This document shows, one piece after another, positions 1-5,422 of a stretch of 12,634 nt of DNA. The stretch is from contig CAZIRA010000077.1 of NCBI GenBank assembly GCA_964541615.1, positions 1 through 12,634 of the forward strand, read 5' to 3'. Below the pieces are notes generated by a model. It made no database searches and was not told the DNA's origin. It worked only from the letters and a program-made list of their open reading frames with translations. The stretch's first letter is position 1; each line of letters begins with the position of its first letter. This DNA is from UPXZ01 sp964541615. Its GTDB lineage: Bacteria > Bacteroidota > Bacteroidia > Bacteroidales > Paludibacteraceae. The translations under genes and the position numbers were made by a program.

Positions 1-4
1 TAGC

Positions 5-1582
5 TTATTCTCCACTTCTAAATTCCGGTTTTCTTCTATGCTTTGTACCTTGCTCAAATGAAAATGCCATTTCTATCAATGTCGGCTCACTCCACGCTTT
101 GCCGTAAAATGTAATATTGACAGGCAGTCCTTCTATAAATCCCATGGGCAGACTGATGGCGGGATATCCGGCAATGGCTGCCGGAGAACTGGAAGAAATT
201 CCGAAGTTGTCGCCGTTTACCAAATCGGTTTTCCAAGCAGGAGAGCCGGTAGGAGCGATGATGGCATCTAATTTATAAGCGTTCATAATCTTGTTAATGC
301 CGTTTTCGCGGGCACCTTTCAGCATTTCTTGTAGCAAGTTTTTGTATTCTTCTGAATCCAACGTACCTTTTGCTTGTGCCTGCTCAAACAACTTATGATC
401 AAAATACCTCATGGTAGTGGAATCTGCTGTTTGAAGTTTTATTAGCTCCCCGATGTTTTTCACAACGGCATTTTCGCCTAACGATGCAAAATATTTATTG
501 AGGCCGTCTTTGAATTCATACAGCAAAATCTGAAACTCCATGCTGTAAACTTTCGACTCAACTATACTCTCAATTTCTACAATTTCTGCACCGTTTTCTT
601 TAATAAAATTAACAGCTTCGGTCATTACCTTGTCAAGATTAGAGTTTCTACCCATCTGTGATTTGTCAAATCCAATTCGTTTTCCTTTTAGACCGTCATT
701 TTTCAAAAAAGGAGAATAATCAACAAAGCTTTTCCCATTGGAATCGAAGGTTTTTACGTCCGTACTGTCCAATCCGGTCATTACTCCAAGACTGATAACT
801 GCATCTGTCACAGTTCTGGCCATTGGACCCGGAGTGTCCTGAGTGAATGAAATAGGAATAATTCCTGATCGGCTGATCAGTCCCACGGTAGGTTTTATGC
901 CAACAATCCCGTTGTTATTGGCAGGACATACAATGGAGCCGTCTGTTTCAGTGCCAATAGCAATAACGGTAAGATTAGCTGAGACCGATGCGCCGGATCC
1001 GGAGCTAGAGCCGCAGGGATTTCGTGTGAGGTCGTATGGATTTTTGGTCTGTCCGCCGAGTGCACTCCAGCCACTGGAAGAATAGGTGCTGTGAAAATTA
1101 GCCCATTCACTTAGATTCGTTTTACCTAAAATTACAGCTCCGGCTTCACGCAATTTTTCTACAATTTTTGAATCTTTTAGAGGAAATGAATTTTTCATGA
1201 TTGCAGAGCCAGCTGTGTTCGGCATTTTATCATGCGTGTCGATATTGTCTTTCAGCAAAACGGGAATTCCGTGCATTGGTCCTCGAAGTTTGCCTTCTTT
1301 CAGCTCTTCGTCCAGTTGTCTGGCTATTTCCAGAGCATCGGGATTTGTCATGATTACCGAATTCAATATCGGGCCGTTTTGGTCAATTTCAGAAATTCGG
1401 TCGAGGTAAGCCTGAGTGATTTCTACAACATTAAATTTTCCGGTTTTATATCCCTCCTGAATTTCAGCAATGGTAATTTCTTCCAGATTAATTTTGTTTT
1501 TTGAGGAGTTTTGGCAGCTGGTAAGTGCGGAAATCATTATTCCGAAGAAAATAGCATAAAGTAGGAGAGTACGTGCTTTCAT
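5..1582 (-). CDS. Lipoprotein amidase, amidase-signature family (peptide-amidase-like)
   Basis: A 525-residue amidase-signature enzyme that hydrolyses a carboxamide bond to the acid and ammonia. The Ser-cisSer-Lys triad is complete by family spacing: Lys111 (LLKDNID), Ser192 in the GSSSGSG loop and nucleophile Ser216 in GTETDGS, 24 residues after Ser192 as in this family. The stretch from GTETDGSIVCPA through QDTPGPMART (about 209-256) resembles bacterial peptide amidases more than GatA, and no gatB or gatC lies nearby. The N-terminus is a lipoprotein signal peptide: a hydrophobic run at 5-19, then lipobox LTSC with Cys23. The mature enzyme is therefore probably lipid-anchored and outside the cytoplasm. 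The start is the Met before this signal. It has its own promoter, and a terminator separates it from the tyrosine phenol-lyase gene upstream. The substrate is not deducible; peptide amides or other amides are possible. Confidence 0.9.
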   Translation of the reverse strand: MKARTLLLYAIFFGIMISALTSCQNSSKNKINLEEITIAEIQEGYKTGKFNVVEITQAYLDRISEIDQNGPILNSVIMTNPDALEIARQLDEELKEGKLRGPMHGIPVLLKDNIDTHDKMPNTAGSAIMKNSFPLKDSKIVEKLREAGAVILGKTNLSEWANFHSTYSSSGWSALGGQTKNPYDLTRNPCGSSSGSGASVSANLTVIAIGTETDGSIVCPANNNGIVGIKPTVGLISRSGIIPISFTQDTPGPMARTVTDAVISLGVMTGLDSTDVKTFDSNGKSFVDYSPFLKNDGLKGKRIGFDKSQMGRNSNLDKVMTEAVNFIKENGAEIVEIESIVESKVYSMEFQILLYEFKDGLNKYFASLGENAVVKNIGELIKLQTADSTTMRYFDHKLFEQAQAKGTLDSEEYKNLLQEMLKGARENGINKIMNAYKLDAIIAPTGSPAWKTDLVNGDNFGISSSSPAAIAGYPAISLPMGFIEGLPVNITFYGKAWSEPTLIEMAFSFEQGTKHRRKPEFRSGE

Positions 1583-1604
1583 AGTTTGTTGATTTTAAGA
1601 AATT

Positions 1605-1634
1605 CAAAGATAGTGAATTCAAAATATTTGACAA
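1605..1634 (-). promoter_or_regulatory. Bacteroides-type promoter of the amidase gene
   Basis: Read on the minus strand there is a -7 element TATCTTTG (1605-1612), which matches TAnnTTTG. A TTG (1632-1634) lies 19 bases upstream as the -33 element. The expected transcription start is near 1598, giving a leader of about 16 bases. The element overlaps no coding sequence. Confidence 0.6.
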
Positions 1635-1652
1635 TGAAATGATTGAATAACA

Positions 1653-1691
1653 AAAGACAAAGAGATCAGTTTTTTAGGTCTCTTTGTCTTT
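1653..1691 (-). terminator. Intrinsic terminator of the tyrosine phenol-lyase gene
   Basis: A 15-bp inverted repeat, 1653-1667 against 1677-1691, is fully paired apart from one T-G pair and has a 9-base loop. On the minus strand the distal arm ends in a T-rich stretch (CTTTTGTTATT), as expected of a terminator. It lies about 40 bases past the tyrosine phenol-lyase stop codon and just before the amidase promoter, so it insulates the two genes. Confidence 0.7.
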
Positions 1692-1728
1692 GTACTATCA
1701 GCTAAACGAATTATAAGTTCTGATTCTA

Positions 1729-3108
1729 TTAAATCTCCTCAAATCTTGCCGTAAAAAATCTCAATTGCTTGGGTTCATACACAAACTTTAATCCTTTGAT
1801 CTGATCTCTTTCTTTGAAAAGATGAATTACCGCATTGGCTACATAATCCATGTGGCGATAGGTGTAAACACGGCGTGGAATAGTCAGACGCACGGTTTCA
1901 AGCTTTGGTGCATGATTTTTCCCGGTCAGTTTATCACGTCCGGCAGAAACGATGCCGCGTTCCATTGCACGAACTCCGGAATACAGATAAAGCGTAGCTG
2001 CCAGGCTTTGAGCAGGGAACTGATCCTGCGTGAGATGCGGACAGAAACGGCGTGCATCCAAAAATACAGCATGACCGCCGATAGGCTCGATAATAGGAAT
2101 ACCTGCTTCTTTCAGGCGTTCTCCCAGATAACGAACTTGTTTTACGCGGTGTTCAATGTATTCAAACTGCATGGATTCTTTCAATCCGATAGCCATAGCT
2201 TCCATATCGCGACCAGCCAAACCGCCGTAAGAAGGCATACCTTCGTAAACAACTACCAGTTCCTTCGCATCGTTGAATAGATGTTCGTCATTCATACATA
2301 GAAATCCGCCGATGTTCACCAGACAGTCTTTCTTTCCACTCATAGTGCAACCGTCTGAATAGCTAAACATCTCATAGACAATCTCTTTGATTGTTTTATT
2401 TTCGTATCCGGCTTCCTGTTCTTTGATGAAATACGCATTTTCCACACAACGAGTAGCATCAAAAAATACTTTTATTCCATGTTTGTATGTCAATTCACGC
2501 ACTTCGCGCATGTTCTGCATGGAAACAGGCTGACCTCCGGCCAGGTTAACAGTTACCGCCAGGCATACGTAAGCAATATTTTCAGCCCCTTTTTCATCAA
2601 TAAGTTTCTGTAGTTTATTCAGGTCGATGTTGCCTTTGAAAGGAATATCCAAACCGGCATCGTGAGCTTCGTCGCGGATGATGTCCACGAAGTTTCCGCC
2701 ATTCCGTTCCTGGTGGTAGCGGGTTGTGGTGAAGTACATATTTCCGGGAACATACTGTCCGGGTTTGATGGCAATTTGTGAAAGCAGATTCTCTGCGCCG
2801 CGTCCCTGGTGAGTGGGAACAATGTATTTAAATCCAAAAAATTCTTCGACGGTTTCTTTCAGGTGAAAAAAATTTCGGCTTCCGGCGTAAGCTTCATCGC
2901 CAATCATCATGCCTGCCCATTGCTTGTCGCTCATGGCATTTGTTCCGCTGTCGGTCAGCAGATCAATATAGACATCGTCAGAATTGAGCAAAAAAGTGTT
3001 GTAACCTGCTTCTTTTATAAGTACTTCACGTTCATCACGAGAGTTCATTTTGACTGTTTCCACAGTTTTGATGCGGAAAGGCTCGGCTGGATAATAATCG
3101 TAGTTCAT
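1729..3108 (-). CDS. tpl: Tyrosine phenol-lyase (beta-tyrosinase)
   Basis: A PLP enzyme of the beta-eliminating lyase family (fold type I) that cleaves L-tyrosine to phenol, pyruvate and ammonia, reversibly, in the cytoplasm. At 459 residues it is three longer than the Citrobacter freundii enzyme as I remember it (456) and looks colinear throughout. With the +3 offset the known functional residues are present: Tyr74 (71), Thr127 (124), Asp217 (214) and Arg220 (217) near the cofactor, Schiff-base Lys260 (257) in SGKK, Arg384 (381) in AMERG, Arg407 (404) and Phe451 (448). Arg381 and Thr124 with Phe448 distinguish phenol-lyase from tryptophanase, whose matching segment reads like AVEIG. The start MNY followed by PAEPFRIK fits the family N-terminus. 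A consensus promoter and its own terminator suggest a monocistronic gene. Automatic annotation may label it tryptophanase; the residues argue against that. Confidence 0.95.
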   Translation of the reverse strand: MNYDYYPAEPFRIKTVETVKMNSRDEREVLIKEAGYNTFLLNSDDVYIDLLTDSGTNAMSDKQWAGMMIGDEAYAGSRNFFHLKETVEEFFGFKYIVPTHQGRGAENLLSQIAIKPGQYVPGNMYFTTTRYHQERNGGNFVDIIRDEAHDAGLDIPFKGNIDLNKLQKLIDEKGAENIAYVCLAVTVNLAGGQPVSMQNMREVRELTYKHGIKVFFDATRCVENAYFIKEQEAGYENKTIKEIVYEMFSYSDGCTMSGKKDCLVNIGGFLCMNDEHLFNDAKELVVVYEGMPSYGGLAGRDMEAMAIGLKESMQFEYIEHRVKQVRYLGERLKEAGIPIIEPIGGHAVFLDARRFCPHLTQDQFPAQSLAATLYLYSGVRAMERGIVSAGRDKLTGKNHAPKLETVRLTIPRRVYTYRHMDYVANAVIHLFKERDQIKGLKFVYEPKQLRFFTARFEEI

Positions 3109-3134
3109 AGTATGGTATTTAGAATTTTATCTTA

Positions 3135-3165
3135 CAAAAATATACAAAATATGCATATTTACAAA
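3135..3165 (-). promoter_or_regulatory. Bacteroides-type promoter of tpl
   Basis: On the minus strand there is a -7 element TATTTTTG (3135-3142). A TTTG -33 element (3162-3165) lies 19 bases upstream, a full match to the Bacteroidota primary-sigma consensus. The transcription start is expected near 3128, about 20 bases before the ATG. The -33 element sits two bases from the assembly gap, so any upstream operator is not visible. Confidence 0.7.
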
Positions 3166-3167
3166 GT

Positions 3168-3267
3168 NNNNNNNNNNNNNNNNNNNNNNNNNNNNNNNNN
3201 NNNNNNNNNNNNNNNNNNNNNNNNNNNNNNNNNNNNNNNNNNNNNNNNNNNNNNNNNNNNNNNNNNN
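3168..3267. other. Assembly gap (100 N)
   Basis: Exactly 100 consecutive N, the usual placeholder for a scaffold gap of unknown length. It interrupts the region between the divergent tpl and DUF2892 genes. Material upstream of both promoters, and possibly whole genes, is missing. Confidence 0.98.
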
Positions 3268-3504
3268 ATGAAGTTAAAATCGAATATCGGAACGGCAGAC
3301 CGCACCATCCGTCTGCTGATTGCCATTGTATTGATCATATTGTTTTACACGGAAGTGCTTCCGGGTATTTTCGGAGTGATAGGGCTGATCCTGGCATTAT
3401 TACTTACCGTGACAAGCCTGATTACGTTTTGCCCGCTGTATAAAGTTTTGAATCTGAACTCAATATTCAACAAAGAGAAAAATCAAACAAAATCAAAAGC
3501 GTGA
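3268..3504 (+). CDS. DUF2892 (YgaP-type membrane domain) small inner-membrane protein
   Basis: A 78-residue protein with two predicted membrane segments (about 14-27 and 31-53). The N-terminal signature KSNIGTADRTIR and the FCPLYKVL motif (54-61) after the second helix are typical of DUF2892. This family occurs alone or fused to a rhodanese domain, as in E. coli YgaP. Here it stands alone, and no rhodanese domain follows in the 115 bases before gap. The tail is short and lysine-rich. The ATG is the first base after the assembly gap, but the reading begins where family members normally begin, so the start is probably true rather than truncated. Its promoter is lost in the gap. Function is unknown; some relatives are linked to sulfur or cyanide metabolism, which cannot be shown here. 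Confidence 0.85.
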   Translation: MKLKSNIGTADRTIRLLIAIVLIILFYTEVLPGIFGVIGLILALLLTVTSLITFCPLYKVLNLNSIFNKEKNQTKSKA

Positions 3505-3516
3505 CCGTTATTAATT

Positions 3517-3537
3517 ATTGTACGAAGTACAATTTAT
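3517..3537 (+). terminator. Possible terminator hairpin after the DUF2892 gene
   Basis: A perfect 7-bp inverted repeat (ATTGTAC, loop GAA, GTACAAT) is followed by TTATTT, 12 bases after the stop codon. The stem has only two G-C pairs, so it is a weak terminator at best. It lies just upstream of the gap promoter -33 element, so a regulatory role there is an alternative. Confidence 0.4.
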
Positions 3538-3549
3538 TTAAAGATTTTC

Positions 3550-3580
3550 TTTGAATTAAGCGGAAAAAGTAGTAATTTTG
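3550..3580 (+). promoter_or_regulatory. Bacteroides-type promoter of gap
   Basis: A TTTG -33 element (3550-3553), a 19-base spacer and a TAATTTTG -7 element (3573-3580) match the consensus of the Bacteroidota primary sigma factor. The transcription start is expected near 3587. The leader of roughly 33 bases is A/T-rich with no Shine-Dalgarno sequence, which is usual for strongly expressed genes of this phylum. Confidence 0.8.
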
Positions 3581-3619
3581 CACCGAATTTAAGAAACTTA
3601 ATTTTAAAACTCAAATAAA

Positions 3620-4618
3620 ATGATTAAAGTAGGTATTAATGGTTTTGGACGCATCGGACGCTTGGTTTTCCGTGCTGCTCAAGAAAGAAACGACATCGAA
3701 ATCGTAGGTATAAATGACTTGATTAGTGTTGACTACATGTCTTACATGTTGCGCTACGACACAGTTCACGGACAATTCAAAGGAACTGTAGAAGTTAAAG
3801 ACGGCAATCTGGTAGTAAACGGAAAATCTATCCGCGTAACTGCAGAAAAAGATCCTGCAAACTTGAAATGGAATGAAGTTGACGCTGAATACGTAGTTGA
3901 ATCTACAGGTCTTTTCCTGACCAAAGAAACTGCTGAAGCCCACATCAAAGCCGGTGCAAAACGTGTAGTTCTGTCAGCTCCTTCAAAAGACGACACTCCC
4001 ATGTTCGTTGTTGGCGTTAATACTGACACTTACAAAGGTGAAGCTATCGTATCTAACGCTTCTTGTACTACTAACTGCTTGGCTCCATTGGCAAAAGTGA
4101 TCAACGATAAATTTGGTATGGTAGAAGGTCTTATGACTACTGTTCATGCTACTACTGCTACTCAAAAAACTGTTGACGGCCCATCAGCTAAAGACTGGAG
4201 AGGTGGACGTGCTGCTTCCGGCAACATTATCCCTTCATCTACCGGTGCTGCAAAAGCTGTAGGTGTAGTTATCCCTGAATTGAACAAAAAACTGACGGGT
4301 ATGTCTTTCCGCGTTCCTACATTGGACGTTTCTGTAGTTGACTTGACTTGTACGCTTGCAAAACCTGCTACTTATGCAGAAATCTGCGCTGCAATGAAAG
4401 AAGCTTCTGAAGGCGAATTGAAAGGTATTCTTGGTTATACCGACGAAGACGTTGTTTCTTCTGACTTTATTGGTGATGCTCGCACTTCTATCTTCGACGC
4501 AAAAGCTGGTATCGCTTTGACTGACAAATTCGTGAAACTGGTTAGCTGGTATGACAACGAGTGGGGATACTCAAACAAAGTGCTTGACCTTATCGCTGTA
4601 ATGGACAAAGTAAAATAA
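3620..4618 (+). CDS. gap: Glyceraldehyde-3-phosphate dehydrogenase, type I (NAD-dependent)
   Basis: A 332-residue class I GAPDH that converts glyceraldehyde 3-phosphate, NAD and phosphate into 1,3-bisphosphoglycerate in cytoplasmic glycolysis, and the reverse in gluconeogenesis. The Rossmann motif GINGFGRIGR is at 5-14. Asn32-Asp33 after the second strand points to NAD rather than NADP. The active-site segment SNASCTTNC holds Cys149, and His176 (TTVHATT) is its general base, both at the classical positions. The phosphate-binding and C-terminal motifs (SSTGAAKAVG; SWYDNEWGYSNK at 309-320) are intact. The gene has a full consensus promoter and a strong terminator, so it is probably transcribed alone. 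Its codon choice is narrower than that of its neighbours (mainly GCT, GAA and AAA), as expected for an abundant protein. Confidence 0.98.
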   Translation: MIKVGINGFGRIGRLVFRAAQERNDIEIVGINDLISVDYMSYMLRYDTVHGQFKGTVEVKDGNLVVNGKSIRVTAEKDPANLKWNEVDAEYVVESTGLFLTKETAEAHIKAGAKRVVLSAPSKDDTPMFVVGVNTDTYKGEAIVSNASCTTNCLAPLAKVINDKFGMVEGLMTTVHATTATQKTVDGPSAKDWRGGRAASGNIIPSSTGAAKAVGVVIPELNKKLTGMSFRVPTLDVSVVDLTCTLAKPATYAEICAAMKEASEGELKGILGYTDEDVVSSDFIGDARTSIFDAKAGIALTDKFVKLVSWYDNEWGYSNKVLDLIAVMDKVK

Positions 4619-4623
4619 GAACA

Positions 4624-4645
4624 CCCTTTGCCCCAAAAGGGGAAT
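4624..4645 (+). repeat. C/G-tract repeat, copy A (divergent)
   Basis: Six bases after the gap stop codon lies CCCTTTG, then CCCCAAAAGGGG, then AAT. This is a shortened and diverged version of the element seen better at 5277-5302 (C5, TAA, about C5, TAnA, G5, AAT). It is read in the same direction as gap and can form a small hairpin (4631-4642) just before the terminator. Confidence 0.55.
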
Positions 4646-4651
4646 TGGGAG

Positions 4652-4690
4652 AAACTCCGAAGATTTGAAATTCTTCGGAGTTTTTTATTT
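4652..4690 (+). terminator. Intrinsic terminator of gap
   Basis: A 12-bp perfect stem (4652-4663 with 4672-4683) encloses an 8-base loop. The distal arm runs into a T-rich tail, six T then ATTTTT. It lies about 34 bases past the gap stop, a classical rho-independent terminator. Confidence 0.9.
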
Positions 4691-4722
4691 TTAAAAATAT
4701 TAAATCATATTTGAATAATTTC

Positions 4723-4730
4723 TAATTTTG
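4723..4730 (+). promoter_or_regulatory. -7 element of the exonuclease gene promoter
   Basis: TAATTTTG matches the Bacteroidota -7 consensus TAnnTTTG and is identical to the gap -7 box. No good TTTG occurs 19-21 bases upstream (TTAA is there), so the promoter is probably weaker. The predicted leader of about 49 bases contains repeat copy B. Confidence 0.5.
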
Positions 4731-4755
4731 CAAATTACCTATTATTATACCTAAA

Positions 4756-4777
4756 TCCCCCTTTAGGGGGTAGGGGT
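4756..4777 (-). repeat. C/G-tract repeat, copy B, at the exonuclease start
   Basis: On the plus strand: T, C5, TTTA, G5, TA, G4, T. The C5-TTTA-G5 part is a perfect 5-bp hairpin arm pair. Read on the minus strand it is the same unit as copies C and D. It ends 8 bases before the exonuclease ATG and so lies in that gene's leader. Confidence 0.75.
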
Positions 4778-4785
4778 CATTTTTT

Positions 4786-5304
4786 ATGAATTCATTCGCC
4801 GCCATAGATTTCGAAACCGCCAATCAGCATGCTACAAGTGTTTGCAGTGTGGGAATTGTAGTTGTTCGTGAAGGTGAAATTACGGAGAAGTTTTACAGTT
4901 TGATAAAACCGGAACCGGAGTTTTATTCGTACTGGAATGTACAAACTCATGGAATTACTTTGGAAGATACGCAGTTTTCACCTGTATTTCCGCATGTCTG
5001 GGAGCAGATCGAACCAATGATTGAGGGACTGCCATTAGTGGCACACAACAAGGGTTTTGATGAAAATTGCCTGAAAGCTGTTTTTCGGATGTATCAGCTT
5101 GATTATCCCGATTATGAATTTCACTGCTCACTGCAAATGGCCAGAAAACATCTCAAAGGACTGATTCCCAATTTTCAGTTGCACACCGTTTCATCCTATT
5201 GCGGTTTTGAATTAAGAAACCACCATCACGCACTTGCCGATGCCGAAGCGTGTGCGAAGATTATATTAAATATAAGCCCCCTAATCCCCCTAGAGGGGGA
5301 ATAA
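4786..5304 (+). CDS. DnaQ-like 3'-5' exonuclease (DEDDh family)
   Basis: A 172-residue stand-alone exonuclease domain of the RNase T / DNA polymerase III epsilon superfamily, which removes nucleotides from 3' ends using two metal ions. All catalytic motifs are visible: ExoI Asp8 and Glu10 in AIDFET, ExoII Asp92 in VAHNKGFDENCL, and ExoIII His147 and Asp152 in HHALADAEAC, giving a complete DEDDh set. No polymerase, helicase, BRCT or GIY-YIG domain is attached, so a housekeeping proofreading or end-trimming role is likely but the substrate is open. The last nine residues (SPLIPLEGE) are encoded by a copy of the local C/G-tract repeat and are probably not part of the ancestral protein. Another repeat copy sits directly before the start codon. 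The gene is convergent with the TPR gene. Confidence 0.92.
   Translation: MNSFAAIDFETANQHATSVCSVGIVVVREGEITEKFYSLIKPEPEFYSYWNVQTHGITLEDTQFSPVFPHVWEQIEPMIEGLPLVAHNKGFDENCLKAVFRMYQLDYPDYEFHCSLQMARKHLKGLIPNFQLHTVSSYCGFELRNHHHALADAEACAKIILNISPLIPLEGE
5277..5302 (+). repeat. C/G-tract repeat, copy C, inside the exonuclease 3' end
   Basis: C5, TAAT, C5, TAGA, G5, AAT. It is the clearest copy, with two C5 tracts and one G5 tract that can pair with either. The exonuclease frame passes through it without a stop and ends two bases past it. Confidence 0.8.
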
Positions 5305-5347
5305 GAGTACGTAAGTCATAGTAAGTATAAAATAGAAAAGAATTTTA

Positions 5348-5392
5348 AGAATATCATATTCTATTAGTAATGAAAATATTGAATATTTTCAT
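5348..5392. repeat. Two adjacent A/T-rich palindromes in the convergent intergenic region
   Basis: AGAATAT-C-ATATTCT (5348-5362) is a perfect 7-bp palindrome. TGAAAATATT-G-AATATTTTCA (5371-5391) is a perfect 10-bp palindrome that extends by one A-T pair (5370 with 5392). Both lie between the converging exonuclease and TPR genes. They lack the G-C stem and T-run of a classical terminator, but with the flanking repeat hairpins they may stop transcription from both sides. Protein binding is an alternative. Confidence 0.55.
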
Positions 5393-5396
5393 GTAC

Positions 5397-5422
5397 ATTC
5401 CCCCTTTAGGCGGTTAGGGGGT
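5397..5422 (-). repeat. C/G-tract repeat, copy D, at the 3' end of the TPR gene
   Basis: Read on the minus strand: A, C5, TAA, CCGCC, TAAA, G5, AAT. It differs from copy C by a few bases in the middle and is inverted relative to it on the chromosome. Both therefore run in the direction of the gene they end. Its TAA is the in-frame stop codon of the TPR gene. Confidence 0.8.

Noticed and set aside
1822..2280. A 152-codon plus-strand frame within tpl
   Set aside because: It is antisense to a fully conserved enzyme and shows no domain or initiation context of its own.
1729..3108. Tryptophanase (tnaA) as the identity of the PLP lyase
   Set aside because: The AMERG arginine, FTTTRYHQ threonine and LRFFTARF phenylalanine match tyrosine phenol-lyase, and the chain follows that enzyme throughout.
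2809..3504. A 231-codon plus-strand frame that reads from inside tpl through the N gap into the DUF2892 gene
   Set aside because: It exists only because the 100 N are translated as unknown residues. Its first half is antisense to tpl. Only the DUF2892 part from 3268 is a gene.
4756..4777. G-quadruplex
   Set aside because: Each copy has at most two G-tracts on a strand, so a single copy cannot form an intramolecular quadruplex.
4624..5422. CRISPR array
   Set aside because: The repeats are only about 22-26 bases, vary in sequence, alternate in orientation, are unevenly spaced, and lie over or beside coding ends. There are no cas genes.
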